Part shown: in pieces, positions 43,586 through 51,535 of the stretch | Layout: each line of letters opens with the position of its first letter | Position numbering within the stretch: position 1 is the stretch's first letter | Source: Planctomycetaceae bacterium | GTDB taxonomy: Bacteria; Planctomycetota; Phycisphaerae; SM23-33 | Direction: 5' to 3' | Assembly: GCA_021371965.1 (NCBI GenBank) | Contig: JAJFVE010000122.1 | Location: 1 to 64,000, forward strand | Length of the DNA stretch: 64,000 bases | Notes under the pieces: generated by a model | What the model saw: the letters and a program-made list of their open reading frames with translations, nothing else | Databases searched by the model: none | Told to the model about the DNA's origin: nothing | Translations under genes and position numbers: made by a program

Positions 43586-44314
43586 AAGGCACAGCGACAG
43601 CCGCGCCGCGGCGTATTCCCAATTGGCCAATTTGCCGACGAATGCGTCGACCCAATCCGGCCGCTTGTTCTGATACTGAAGGTAATACGCGTGCTCCCAC
43701 ACGTCGCACACCAGCAGCGGCGCCACGCCCCAGATCGTCAAGTCCTGGTGACGCTCGGCCTGAAGGATGATCAGCTTGCGCGCCAGCGGTTCGTACGCCA
43801 ACACGCCCCAGCCGCTGGCCTCGACGCTCTTGGTGGCGGCCGCAAACTGCTTCTGGCACGCCTCGACGCTGCCGAAGCTGTCGGTCATCGCCTTGGCCAA
43901 TGACTCGGTCGGCTTGGAACCACCCGGCGTCATCGAATGCCAGAACAGCGTGTGCAGCACGTGGCCGCTGCCGTTGAACGCCAGGTCGCGCGACAACGCC
44001 TTGACCTGTGCAAAGTCGCCCTTGTCGCGGGCGGCCGCCAGATCGGTCATCGCCGCATTGAGCCCCTTGACGTAGCCGGCGTGATGTTTCTCGTAGTGAA
44101 TCTTGAGCGCGTCGCCGCTGTAGGCCGGTTCGAGTCCCTTGAAGTCATACGGCAAAGGCGGCAGGACGTACTCGCTGCCCTTGAAGCCCTGCTGGAGCGT
44201 GACGGCCGGGTCGCTTCGCACGTCGGCCCCTTCGGCCAAGGCCCCGCCCGCCGCCAGAACCGTACCCGCCGCCCCAAGGGCTGTTACGACATCACGTCTG
44301 GAAATATCCGTCAT
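43583..44314 (-). CDS. sodB: Exported Fe/Mn superoxide dismutase
   Basis: 243 aa, long for the family because of an N-terminal Tat signal (SRRDVVTALGAAGTVLAAGG). It converts superoxide to peroxide and oxygen. Metal ligands are visible: His in EKHHAGYVKG, His in LFWHSMTP, and Asp/His in DVWEHAYYLQYQN. The Gln and other metal-specific residues do not settle Fe versus Mn. An AAGGAG ribosome site precedes the ATG. The Tat signal predicts a periplasmic enzyme, less common than cytoplasmic SodB. Confidence 0.93.
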   Translation of the reverse strand: MTDISRRDVVTALGAAGTVLAAGGALAEGADVRSDPAVTLQQGFKGSEYVLPPLPYDFKGLEPAYSGDALKIHYEKHHAGYVKGLNAAMTDLAAARDKGDFAQVKALSRDLAFNGSGHVLHTLFWHSMTPGGSKPTESLAKAMTDSFGSVEACQKQFAAATKSVEASGWGVLAYEPLARKLIILQAERHQDLTIWGVAPLLVCDVWEHAYYLQYQNKRPDWVDAFVGKLANWEYAAARLSLCL

Positions 44315-44338
44315 GGCAATTCTCCTTGTTTGAATAGA

Positions 44339-44407
44339 AGCTGTCAGCTACCAGCACGAGGATTTCCTCTCGCTGATAGCTGACAGCCGATAGCTGATAG
44401 CTATCTG
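44339..44407. repeat. Tandem-word inverted repeat (GCTGATAGCTGACAGC)
   Basis: AGCTGTCAGCTACCAGC on the left, GCTGATAGCTGACAGCCGAT on the right around GAGGATTTCCTC. Same word family as 14199-14297. Confidence 0.7.
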
Positions 44408-44408
44408 C

Positions 44409-44882
44409 TTATTTCGCCGCATCGAGCTTGGCCTGCTTCTGGGCGTCGGTAAGCTTGTCCCAGGCCGCCGGACAGCCGCCGCAGCAGAAGGCGACCTTCT
44501 GACCCTTGAACTCGCGGGTCAGCGCGGGCGTCACCTTCGATGCATCAATTTTAGACCCCATCATCGGACATTTGGTGTTGGCGAAGGCAGATTTTGCCTC
44601 GGTGGGCGTGGCGCCCTCTTTGGGCTTGCAGGCGCCGCAGGACATGCTTTCCGCGGCGCAGGACTTGCCCTTGTCCTTGCAGCACGCGGCGCAGCTGTCT
44701 TTGCAGCAGGCCTTGCAGTCGTCCTTGCAGCAGGCTTTGCACCCGGCGGTGTCTTTGCAGGGCTGGGTACAGGGCGCCTTTTCGTCGCCAGCCATCGCCA
44801 CGCTCGATTGCCAGACCCCCAGTACGCCAAACATGAGTACCGCAAGACCGGCCGCCACCAGGGGAATCCGTGAGTTCGTCAT
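44409..44882 (-). CDS. Exported Cys-rich protein with YHS-like C-terminus
   Basis: 157 aa. Signal peptide (LVAAGLAVLMFGVLGVWQSSVAMA). Residues 37-85 hold about 16 Cys in the repeated pattern CKDxCxACC, metallothionein-like. The C-terminus has CPMMGSKIDASKV and FKGQKVAFCCGGCPAAWDKL, the YHS/TRASH type of metal-binding end. It probably binds soft metals such as copper or zinc in the periplasm. It lies upstream of sod on the same strand, 94 nt away; both may address metal or oxidative stress. No close family known. Confidence 0.7.
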   Translation of the reverse strand: MTNSRIPLVAAGLAVLMFGVLGVWQSSVAMAGDEKAPCTQPCKDTAGCKACCKDDCKACCKDSCAACCKDKGKSCAAESMSCGACKPKEGATPTEAKSAFANTKCPMMGSKIDASKVTPALTREFKGQKVAFCCGGCPAAWDKLTDAQKQAKLDAAK

Positions 44883-45013
44883 AGTCGCTGTCCTTTGTCG
44901 AGGCGCTCGGATCCTTCTTGACCCGGGCGGGCGCCTTCGCCTCGGGTATCACTTATAACGGATGCCATGCATAGTAGGTTCCCTGATTCAGTTTTGGGCA
45001 GAAAAAGGATCTT

Positions 45014-45050
45014 TTCCGTCACAGGGGGAAAGTCGCGGCGGAGGCACCAC
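45014..45050. repeat. Conserved element, copy B (partner of 16164-16195)
   Basis: CCGTCACAGGGGGAA followed by the 19-base AGTCGCGGCGGAGGCACCA shared with copy A. A short stem TCCG/CGGA closes the same loop that CCTCCG/CGGAGG closes in copy A. It lies 135 nt upstream of the Cys-rich gene (-) and 30 nt upstream of the NFU promoter (+). The rest of 44883-45150 has no gene. Confidence 0.6.
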
Positions 45051-45080
45051 CAAAAAACGAAGATCAAATTGGTCCGGCTC

Positions 45081-45108
45081 TTGTTCGGGCGAGAGAGGGG
45101 CCTATAAT
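45081..45108 (+). promoter_or_regulatory. Promoter of the NFU gene
   Basis: TTGTTC (45081-45086), 16-nt spacer, perfect TATAAT (45103-45108), about 43 nt before the ATG. Confidence 0.6.
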
Positions 45109-45150
45109 GGTGCGGTTTCAAAATATGCAACAGACCGGAAAGGCTTCCCC

Positions 45151-45405
45151 ATGGCAGACGAAGCGGGCAACCAGACGATTGATACACAAGTTGGCGCCGT
45201 GATCGACAGGATTCGGCCGATGCTCCAGGCCGACGGCGGCGACATCGAACTGGTCGGCGTAGACAACGAAGGCGTCGTATCAGTGAAACTGCAGGGCGCC
45301 TGCAAGGGCTGCCCCGGCGCGAAGATGACGCTGAAGATGGGCGTCGAGCGCCATCTCAAGCAGCAAGTCCCCGGCGTGACCAAAGTCATCGCAGTCGAAG
45401 ACTAA
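45151..45405 (+). CDS. NifU C-terminal-domain (NFU) iron-sulfur scaffold protein
   Basis: 84 aa. A lone NFU domain that carries a 4Fe-4S cluster between subunits for transfer to apo-enzymes. Seen: IDRIRPMLQADGGDIELVGV and the CKGCPGAKMTLKMGVE motif with its CxxC, ending PGVTKVIAVE. ATG at 45151 after AAAGG. The radical SAM and HgdB-like proteins in this window would be plausible clients, though that is speculation. Confidence 0.93.
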   Translation: MADEAGNQTIDTQVGAVIDRIRPMLQADGGDIELVGVDNEGVVSVKLQGACKGCPGAKMTLKMGVERHLKQQVPGVTKVIAVED

Positions 45406-45533
45406 GTGGCACAGGCTTTCCAGCCTGTGGTTTCTTATCTTCAGCGCGCCCGGGTGACACGCACAACTCCGTTGCGCGTGGTCTTTCGCCCGTTAAGTTC
45501 AGGGACACGCACAACGGAGTTGTGCGTGCCACC
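45406..45533. repeat. Palindrome cluster between NFU and trpG
   Basis: Holds GGCACAGGCTTTCCAGCCTG-type palindrome (45407-45430), CACGCACAACTCCGTTGCGC (45458) and CACGCACAACGGAGTTGTGC (45506). The last two match the unit embedded in the DUF4416 gene and the copy at 50565. Confidence 0.75.
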
Positions 45534-45534
45534 C

Positions 45535-45563
45535 TTGACCATGTTCTCGCTTGAGGCTACCAT
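45535..45563 (+). promoter_or_regulatory. trpG promoter at leaderless spacing
   Basis: TTGACC (45535-45540), 17-nt spacer, TACCAT (45558-45563). Transcription would begin close to the ATG at 45570 and no ribosome site is seen. Confidence 0.5.
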
Positions 45564-45569
45564 CCTGCC

Positions 45570-46145
45570 ATGATCGTCGTCATCGACAATTACGACAGCT
45601 TCACCTACAACCTCGTGCAGCGCATCGGCGAGCTCGGCAGCGGCCAGGAAATTCACGTCTTCCGCAACGATGTCATCACGCCCGGGCAAGTCGAGGAAGA
45701 ATACAAGCCCACGCACCTGATCGTCTCGCCGGGCCCCTGCACGCCCAACGAGGCGGGGTATAGCTGCGACTTCATCACGCACTTTCACGGCAAGATCCCG
45801 ATCCTGGGCGTGTGCCTGGGCCACCAGTGCATGGGCCAGGTCTTCGGCGGCAAGGTGATCCGCGCCGGCCGCTTGATGCACGGCAAGACCAGCGAGATCC
45901 GCCACGACGGCCGCGGCGTGCTGGCAGGCCTGCCCAACCCCTTCACCGCCACACGCTACCATAGCCTGGTAGTCGACCCCGACGGCCTCGACAGCGACTT
46001 CGAGCAAACCGCCTGGACGGTCGACCAGAACGAACTGATGGGTATCCGCAGCAAGACCCACCCCACCGAAGGCGTGCAATATCACCCCGAAAGTTTTTTA
46101 ACGGAAGTCGGCCACGACCTGCTGCGGAATTTTCTGAAGCAGTAG
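45570..46145 (+). CDS. trpG: Anthranilate/aminodeoxychorismate synthase glutamine amidotransferase subunit
   Basis: 191 aa, glutamine amidotransferase class I. It supplies ammonia to TrpE or PabB. Seen: IDNYDSFTYNLVQ, SPGPCTPNEAG, the nucleophile Cys in GVCLGHQCMGQVFGGK, RYHSLVV and the His-Glu pair in GVQYHPESFLT. TrpG and PabA are not told apart by sequence; no trpE is seen beside it, so the protein may serve both. Probably translated from a leaderless or very short-leader mRNA. Confidence 0.93.
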   Translation: MIVVIDNYDSFTYNLVQRIGELGSGQEIHVFRNDVITPGQVEEEYKPTHLIVSPGPCTPNEAGYSCDFITHFHGKIPILGVCLGHQCMGQVFGGKVIRAGRLMHGKTSEIRHDGRGVLAGLPNPFTATRYHSLVVDPDGLDSDFEQTAWTVDQNELMGIRSKTHPTEGVQYHPESFLTEVGHDLLRNFLKQ

Positions 46146-46156
46146 CGAGACGCTTT

Positions 46157-46203
46157 CCGGGGGCTTCGCCCCGGCTATGTCCTGTGCATCCCTTCGGGAC
46201 GCA
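46157..46203. repeat. Two small palindromes after trpG
   Basis: CCGGGGGCTTCGCCCCGG and GCATCCCTTCGGGACGC, each able to form a tight hairpin with a TTCG-type loop. They may end the trpG transcript. Confidence 0.55.
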
Positions 46204-46232
46204 GTCGCGCAACCTTATCCCGGCCAAGCCAG

Positions 46233-46267
46233 GAAAAAAGCGAGCCCGGTTCTTACGCCGGGCTCGC
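46233..46267 (-). terminator. Intrinsic terminator of the transketolase gene
   Basis: On the minus strand CGAGCCCGG, 8-nt loop, CCGGGCTCG then TTTTTT. It begins 27 nt after the transketolase stop. Confidence 0.85.
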
Positions 46268-46293
46268 GGGGGAATCAGGATTGATCGCTTCGC

Positions 46294-48240
46294 CTACGAC
46301 TGGTCGAACATCTTCTGGCCGGCGGTGGCGATTTCTCTTGGGGTCAGGTTGGCCATCGCCAGGATGTCCTCGGGCGTCTTGGCGCTCTTGGGCACTTCCT
46401 GCACGTACAGCGTGCTGACGGTGACGCCCAGGTCGCTGGCCGCGGCGGCTGCGGTGATCTCGTCGGCGAAGCCGCCGAGGTAGTTGTCCTCGACCACGAG
46501 GATCTGCCCGCGGCAGTCGTCGCCGATGCGGAGGATCTCGTCGGTCTTGAGCGGCATCGAGTAGGCGTCGATCAAACCGGCCGACAGGCCGCTGTCTTCT
46601 TCGAGGATCTGCACCGCGCGGCGGGCCATGTGCACCATGTACCCGCTGGCGACGATCAGGAGGTCCTGCCCGTCGATGAGGTGCTTGAACCCGCCCACTT
46701 CAAACGTCTCGTCGGGGCTGTACAGCACGTCCACGTCGGGGCGGTGCGTCCGCATGTAGCAGATGCCGTCGGTGTTGGCCATCAGCTCGGTCAGCTTGAA
46801 GGCGCTGACGCCGTCGCTGGGGCAGAAGACGCGGACGGCCGGCTGACCGTCGGCGCGGCGGCTGTGGGCGAAGGCCCGCATGAACGCCAGGTCCGGCAGG
46901 GCCATCTGGCTGGGACCGTCGGCCGCCAGCGAAATGCCCGCGTGCGAACCGACGTACTTGACGTTGGCGTTACTGATGGCGGCCATCTCGAGCTGGTCGT
47001 AACCGCGGACCAGGAACTTGGCGAAGCTGGACACGAACGGAATCTTGCCGCTGGCGCCCAGACCGACGCCGGCCGACATGATGTTCTGCTCGGCGATGCG
47101 CCCTTCAAAGAAGCGGTCGGCATGTGCCTTGGCGAACAGGTCGACGTGGGTGGAGTTCTTGACGTCGCCGTCGAGGGCGGTCACGCGGACGTCGGCGCCG
47201 ATCGCCCGCAGTGCCACGCCGTAGGCGCGCCGGGTGGAAATCTTCTTCTTCTCGATGACCGCCGCCAGACCGGCCGCTTCCAGGGCCACATTCCAATCGC
47301 CTGCCGAGACCGGGCCTTCGCCGGGGATTTCGACGGTCTTGGGGGCCGTCAGTTCCACAGCCGGCGAATCGGGCACGTCGGCCACGCCAAGCTGTGCGGC
47401 CATCGCGTCGAGGTCGGCATAGGCCTGATCGAGCTGCGAGGCCTCCAGCGGCTTGCCATGATACGTGTGCTTCTGCAGTTCCTTGACGCCCCAGCCCTTG
47501 ACGGTCTTGGCGACGATGGCGATGGGCTTGCCGGCCGGGACCGCGCTGAGGGCGGCGAAAATCTCATCGAAGTTGTGCCCGTCGATGACGCGCACGTCGA
47601 AGTTGAAGGCCTTGAGCTTGGCCGCCAGCGTCTCGGCCGACTGCTGGCCCGAGACGTAATCGCTCTGGGCCTGGCCGTTGCAGTTGAAGATGGCTTTAAC
47701 GGCGGTGAGCTTGTGATCGACGATGAAATCGAGGGCTTCCCATATCTGCCCTTCGCGGCTTTCGCCGTCGCCCATGATGGCGTAGATGACCTTGTCGCTG
47801 CCGTTGAGGCGGGCGCCGCAGGCCAGACCGGCCGCGACCGAAAGCCCCTGCCCCAGCGAGCCGGTGGCCGCATCGAAGAAGGGCATGCCGCGCGCCGGGT
47901 TGGGATGTCCGTCGAGCACGCTGTCGGCGTCGCGCAGAGTCAGGGCGTCGTCAAAGCTCAGTTCGCTGGGACGGTCTTGCGTGCCGACGACGCCGCCCAG
48001 GTCGCAGTACGCCGCATAGACCACGGGCACGGCATGACCTTCCGAGAGCACCAGGCGGTCCGCGCCGGTGTTCCAGGGGTTCTTGGGATCGTACCGCATG
48101 ACGCGGTACATCAGGGCCGTCGTCAGGTGCACCAGCGCCAGGCCGCTTGAGGGATGCCCGCTGCCGGCCTCGGTGCACATGCGCACCACCTGCTTGCCCA
48201 GTTTGATTACCTTACGGTTCAAATCCTTGTAGTCAGCCAT
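46294..48240 (-). CDS. tkt: Transketolase
   Basis: 648 aa. Thiamine-diphosphate enzyme that moves two-carbon units in the pentose phosphate pathway, supplying erythrose-4-phosphate to aroF. Seen: AGSGHPSSGLALVHLTTALMYR, the ThDP motif GDGESREGQIWEALDFI, then PYR domain VTALDGDVKNSTH, RFFEGRIAEQNIMSAGVGLGASGKIPFVSSFAKFL, and the C-terminal domain. The PYR-domain layout matches the transketolase/DXS group with the N- and C-halves fused. ATG at 48240. A likely terminator follows. Confidence 0.95.
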   Translation of the reverse strand: MADYKDLNRKVIKLGKQVVRMCTEAGSGHPSSGLALVHLTTALMYRVMRYDPKNPWNTGADRLVLSEGHAVPVVYAAYCDLGGVVGTQDRPSELSFDDALTLRDADSVLDGHPNPARGMPFFDAATGSLGQGLSVAAGLACGARLNGSDKVIYAIMGDGESREGQIWEALDFIVDHKLTAVKAIFNCNGQAQSDYVSGQQSAETLAAKLKAFNFDVRVIDGHNFDEIFAALSAVPAGKPIAIVAKTVKGWGVKELQKHTYHGKPLEASQLDQAYADLDAMAAQLGVADVPDSPAVELTAPKTVEIPGEGPVSAGDWNVALEAAGLAAVIEKKKISTRRAYGVALRAIGADVRVTALDGDVKNSTHVDLFAKAHADRFFEGRIAEQNIMSAGVGLGASGKIPFVSSFAKFLVRGYDQLEMAAISNANVKYVGSHAGISLAADGPSQMALPDLAFMRAFAHSRRADGQPAVRVFCPSDGVSAFKLTELMANTDGICYMRTHRPDVDVLYSPDETFEVGGFKHLIDGQDLLIVASGYMVHMARRAVQILEEDSGLSAGLIDAYSMPLKTDEILRIGDDCRGQILVVEDNYLGGFADEITAAAAASDLGVTVSTLYVQEVPKSAKTPEDILAMANLTPREIATAGQKMFDQS

Positions 48241-48325
48241 CAGTCTCTCCAGCTTTCGAGCTCAGTGTTTGCGAAGTTGCGTACTCTAGCGGCCCGGCAA
48301 ATCAAACGCAAGGAGAAAGGTCGCA

Positions 48326-48407
48326 GGTCTTAGGTCATGGGGCAGAGTCGGGGCAAATTTACCAGAGCCTGATATCGATCCCTACCCTATGACCTACGAC
48401 CTAAGCC
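48326..48407. repeat. Tandem-word inverted repeat (AGGTCTTAGGTCAT)
   Basis: GCAGGTCTTAGGTCATGG on the left, CTATGACCTACGACCTAAGC on the right, between divergent tkt and the HAD gene. Confidence 0.7.
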
Positions 48408-48416
48408 CTAGCTCCG

Positions 48417-48446
48417 TTGACAGCAAGTCGGCCGGCGACATATACT
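48417..48446 (+). promoter_or_regulatory. Promoter of the HAD hydrolase gene
   Basis: Consensus TTGACA (48417-48422), 18-nt spacer, TATACT (48441-48446). It rules out translation starts upstream of about 48453. Confidence 0.65.
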
Positions 48447-48484
48447 TCGTCACACGCGGAGGCAGCGACACTCGACAAACGATC

Positions 48485-49219
48485 ATGCAAATGCGCCTTA
48501 ACAGTATCCTATTCGACCTGGGCGAGACTTTGCTGGACTTCGGCAAAGTGGATCTGCCCGGTCTCTTCCGCCAAGGCGCTGCCGCCGCGTACGAATACCT
48601 GCGCGAGCTGGGCCAGCCGCTGCCGCATTTCGGACGATTCCACCGGCTGATGCTCGGCCAGCTTCGCTGGCGGCTGGTAGCCAACCGCCTGCTGCATCGC
48701 GATTTCGACGCAAGGGTCCTGCTCAAGCGACTCGGCGGACATCTCGGGCAAACGCTCACAGCCGCGCAACTCGATCAATTGGCCTGGCGATGGTATCAGC
48801 CTCTCAGCGCCTGTGCGACCGTCGAACCCGGAACGCGCGAGATGCTGGAAGGTTTCCGCAACTGCGGCCTGAACCTGGCGGTGGTTTCCAACACGTTTGT
48901 CCCCGGGCCAACGCTCGATCGGCACCTGGCGAGCGAAAATCTGCTGGACCTGCTTCCGCTGCGCGTCTACTCGTGCGACGTGTCGTACCGAAAGCCCGAT
49001 TCGCGCATCTTCCGCAAGGCCCTGGCGGCGCTGAACATACAACCCCAGCAGGCCATGTTCGTCGGCGACTCGCTCATTGCAGACGTCTGGGGCGCCAATC
49101 GGCTGGGAATGATCTCGATCCTCAAGAGCCCCGCCGGACGCACCAGCCGCTGGATCCGCCCGCGGCACCGCATCCGGTCTCTGCTGGAACTGCCCGCCCT
49201 GGTGGCGCGGTATCTGTGA
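48485..49219 (+). CDS. HAD family hydrolase
   Basis: 244 aa from the ATG at 48485 (or 242 from 48491). Seen: motif I ILFDLGETLLDF with nucleophile Asp, a four-helix cap (residues 25-110), motif II VVSNTF, and motif III/IV KPDSRIFRKAL with MFVGDSLIADVWGANRLGM. The family includes phosphatases for sugar phosphates and nucleotides; the substrate here is unknown. The frame runs upstream to 48389 but that lies in the promoter. A terminator hairpin overlaps its stop. Confidence 0.88.
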   Translation: MQMRLNSILFDLGETLLDFGKVDLPGLFRQGAAAAYEYLRELGQPLPHFGRFHRLMLGQLRWRLVANRLLHRDFDARVLLKRLGGHLGQTLTAAQLDQLAWRWYQPLSACATVEPGTREMLEGFRNCGLNLAVVSNTFVPGPTLDRHLASENLLDLLPLRVYSCDVSYRKPDSRIFRKALAALNIQPQQAMFVGDSLIADVWGANRLGMISILKSPAGRTSRWIRPRHRIRSLLELPALVARYL

Positions 49220-49262
49220 AAACGGGGACCGTCCCGCCGTGCGGGACTGTCCCCATTTTCAC
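49216..49262. terminator. Bidirectional terminator/repeat (GGGGACxGTCCCG family)
   Basis: GAAAACGGGGAC pairs with GTCCCCATTTTC and GTCCCGC with GCGGGAC inside, with A run on one side and T run on the other. It closes the HAD gene and the small ORF on the other strand. The word is a common intergenic repeat in several phyla. Confidence 0.8.
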
Positions 49263-49277
49263 CACCCGCGCGGGCGC

Positions 49278-49379
49278 CTACCTTGCCATTCGAGCAACGA
49301 CAATCAGCGCCGCAGCCGCCGCGGCGACGAAAATCGCCACTTCCGTCATGGCCGCCAAGATGTCGAATACCTTATTCAT
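49278..49379 (-). CDS. 33-residue single-helix membrane protein candidate
   Basis: On the minus strand: ATG AAT AAG and 31 further codons, with GTGGAG about 6 nt before the ATG and a strong hairpin 16 nt after the stop. The product is hydrophobic and Ala/Val-rich from residue 13 to 30 (VAIFVAAAAAALIVVA), ending Arg-Met-Ala-Arg. No homologue is known to me. Confidence 0.45.
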   Translation of the reverse strand: MNKVFDILAAMTEVAIFVAAAAAALIVVARMAR

Positions 49380-49461
49380 ACCGACTCCACTTCAGACGTG
49401 CAGTCGGCAGCGCCGTTGGTTACATCGGCTTGAAAGATTTGGAAACTTGACCGGAGATGGT

Positions 49462-49502
49462 TCCTGATTACCGGTTACTGATTCACTGATTACTGGCTAC
49501 TA
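49462..49502. repeat. Tandem-word repeat (ACTGATTACTGG)
   Basis: TGATTACCGGTTACTGATTC and ACTGATTACTGGCTACT follow each other, overlapping the stop of the ADH gene. Relative of 20219-20322. Confidence 0.55.
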
Positions 49503-50493
49503 TCAGCACGCCCGTGCCGTTGATGCGGTCGGCCTTGAGGTCCTGCAAGGCACGGTTGGCCTCGGCAAGAGGATACGTCGTGACATGCGGGCGGATGGGG
49601 ATGGCCGCCGCTTCGGCCAGCAGCTCGCGCCCGTCCTGGCGCGTGTTGGCCGTCACCGAGCGAACGTCCCGCTCGAAGAACAGGCACTGCTGGTAGTCCA
49701 TCTGCGGGATCGGCGTCATGTAGATGTCCGCCAGCGAAAGCGTTCCGCCTTTCTTGAGCCGCAACAGCGCCGCCGGCACCAGCTCGCCGGCCGGGGCGAA
49801 GACGATTGCGCTGTCGACCTTTTCCGGCATGTCGGCCGCGGATGCGCCCGCCCAAGCGGCCCCCATCTCGCGCGCAAGCTGCGCGTGCGAGACGCCTCGC
49901 GTCACGACGAACACGCGGCAGCCCCGGTGCCGCGCGATCTGGAAGATCACATGCGCGCTGCTGCCGAATCCGTAGATCGCCAGCGTCCCGCCCCGTGGCA
50001 GATTGGCCCGCTGCAGCGCGCGGTAGCCGACGATCCCCGCGCACAGCAGCGGCGCGGCCTGGATGTCCTCAAAGCCGTCGGGAATCTCGTAGGCGAAATC
50101 CTCGTCCACCACGGCGTACTGCGCATAGCCGCCGTTCTCGTGATAGCCGGTGAATTGCTGGCTCGCGCAGAGATTCTCGCGGCCGGCCGAACAGAACTCG
50201 CAATGCCCGCACGTGTGCCGCAGCCACGCCACGCCCACGCGCCGGCCGAGGGCCAACCGCGAGCAGCCCTCGCCCACCGCGTCGACGCGCCCGACGATCT
50301 GGTGGCCGGGAATGACAGGAAGCTTCTGCTGTGGCAACTCGCCTTCGATGACGTGCAGATCGGTGCGGCAGATCGCGCAGCAACTCACGCGCACGCGCAC
50401 TTGCCCGTGCAGCGGCTGGGGATCGGGCACATCCGCCAGGACCAGCGGGCTGCTCTCGATCGGCGCAATCGCGTTAAGCACCATCGCCTTCAT
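49483..50493 (-). CDS. Zinc-dependent alcohol dehydrogenase family protein
   Basis: 336 aa, medium-chain dehydrogenase. Catalytic zinc site: CAICRTD and GHQIVGRVDAVGEG; structural zinc site: HTCGHCEFCSAGRENLC. A GFGSSAHVIFQIA stretch fits the nucleotide-binding fold, slightly altered from GxGxxG. It should oxidise or reduce an alcohol/aldehyde with NAD(P); substrate unknown. A repeat cluster sits upstream. The C-terminal few codons lie within tandem words shared with other repeats. Confidence 0.9.
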   Translation of the reverse strand: MKAMVLNAIAPIESSPLVLADVPDPQPLHGQVRVRVSCCAICRTDLHVIEGELPQQKLPVIPGHQIVGRVDAVGEGCSRLALGRRVGVAWLRHTCGHCEFCSAGRENLCASQQFTGYHENGGYAQYAVVDEDFAYEIPDGFEDIQAAPLLCAGIVGYRALQRANLPRGGTLAIYGFGSSAHVIFQIARHRGCRVFVVTRGVSHAQLAREMGAAWAGASAADMPEKVDSAIVFAPAGELVPAALLRLKKGGTLSLADIYMTPIPQMDYQQCLFFERDVRSVTANTRQDGRELLAEAAAIPIRPHVTTYPLAEANRALQDLKADRINGTGVLIVASNQ

Positions 50494-50500
50494 ATTTGTG

Positions 50501-50688
50501 GCATGGGCGTCCCCAAGGGACAGGTCTCGCCCATGCTCCCCGAACCGGAGTCAGAGATCAGGGACACGCACAACGGAGTTGTGCGTGGCACCCATCTCGA
50601 CTATCCATCCCTTACCCTGGAAATCCAAAAGCATGGCCGAGACGGCCATGCCACCTAAGAGCACGGGCGAGACGCCCGTGCCACACAA
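50501..50688. repeat. Palindrome cluster between ADH and kinase-like genes
   Basis: Contains GCATGGGCGTCCCC.../GCCCATGC (50501-50536), CACGCACAACGGAGTTGTGC (50565), CATGGCCGAGACGGCCATG (50632) and CACGGGCGAGACGCCCGTG (50662). The last, with its flanks, is identical over 28 bases to the unit inside the DUF4416 gene. Confidence 0.8.
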
Positions 50689-50692
50689 CCGC

Positions 50693-51517
50693 TCAGTCCT
50701 GCCGCCAGGTCGCCTTTTCGGGCTGATGGTGGTCTTCCATCGCCGCGCTGGGGCTGACCAGTCGACCGGACTGATGCTGCGTCTTGAGGAACCGCCGGCG
50801 GATCGCCCGGTACGGCTTGGTGAACCGCCGGTGCAAGGCGTGCAGCCCGCTGCGCCAGCGTGAAAGTTCATCCTCCTCGGCCGTCAGTTCGCCGGGGCTC
50901 ATCCGCCGCTTGTGCTTATATAAATGATAGATGTCTTTCCGCATGAAATAGTCAGCCGCGCGGTCGATCATCGCTCTCAGCGGCCAGGGCAAGTCGCTGC
51001 GGCGGCGGAAGGAGATCTGGTAGTCGATCAGGTACGGCTCGCCATCGGGGCCGACGAGCATGTTGGACCGCTTGTTGCCGTCGCTGTACGCCACGCCACG
51101 GGCGTGCACGTCGTCGAGCAGGCGCCGCATTCGATCAAAATAGCCCGTCGGCGGGCTCTCGACGTGGTCCAGCGGCAGCCCCGGCACGTACTCGATGGCG
51201 TAGCCCCAGTCGCCCACCAGGCCCACCCACGCCGGCACGCCCGCCACGCCCGCCAGCGCCTTGTAGATCGCCTGCTCGTGCCCCCGCTGCCATTGCCCCA
51301 GCGCCTGCAGCGGCAGCCCGCAAAACGGCTGCATGCGTCCGCACTTGACGACGATCTTGGGATAGCGAGCCTGCGCTGCGGCGGCCTCGTACAGGCTCGT
51401 CATGGCGTAGAAATCGTGCTTGAAGACGCGCACAAGCCGATACCGCGCGCCGGCAACGTCAAGCTCCGCCGCCGGCGGGTCCTTCAGGGCAAACAGTTGT
51501 GTATTACGTTTTGGCAT
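50693..51517 (-). CDS. Kinase-like protein (lipopolysaccharide kinase/InaA-like)
   Basis: 274 aa. A protein-kinase-like fold is indicated by the catalytic-loop form GVAYSDGNKRSNMLVGPDGEPYLIDYQISF: the HRD His becomes Tyr-Ser, the base Asp and metal Asn remain, and DFG reads DYQ. This matches WaaP/InaA-type small-molecule or sugar kinases better than Ser/Thr kinases. The C-terminal 90 residues are Arg-rich. Such enzymes phosphorylate lipid A core sugars in the cytoplasm; here the target is unknown. It is separate from any LPS genes. Confidence 0.65.
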   Translation of the reverse strand: MPKRNTQLFALKDPPAAELDVAGARYRLVRVFKHDFYAMTSLYEAAAAQARYPKIVVKCGRMQPFCGLPLQALGQWQRGHEQAIYKALAGVAGVPAWVGLVGDWGYAIEYVPGLPLDHVESPPTGYFDRMRRLLDDVHARGVAYSDGNKRSNMLVGPDGEPYLIDYQISFRRRSDLPWPLRAMIDRAADYFMRKDIYHLYKHKRRMSPGELTAEEDELSRWRSGLHALHRRFTKPYRAIRRRFLKTQHQSGRLVSPSAAMEDHHQPEKATWRQD

Positions 51518-51535
51518 CGGAGCAAGAAGATATCG

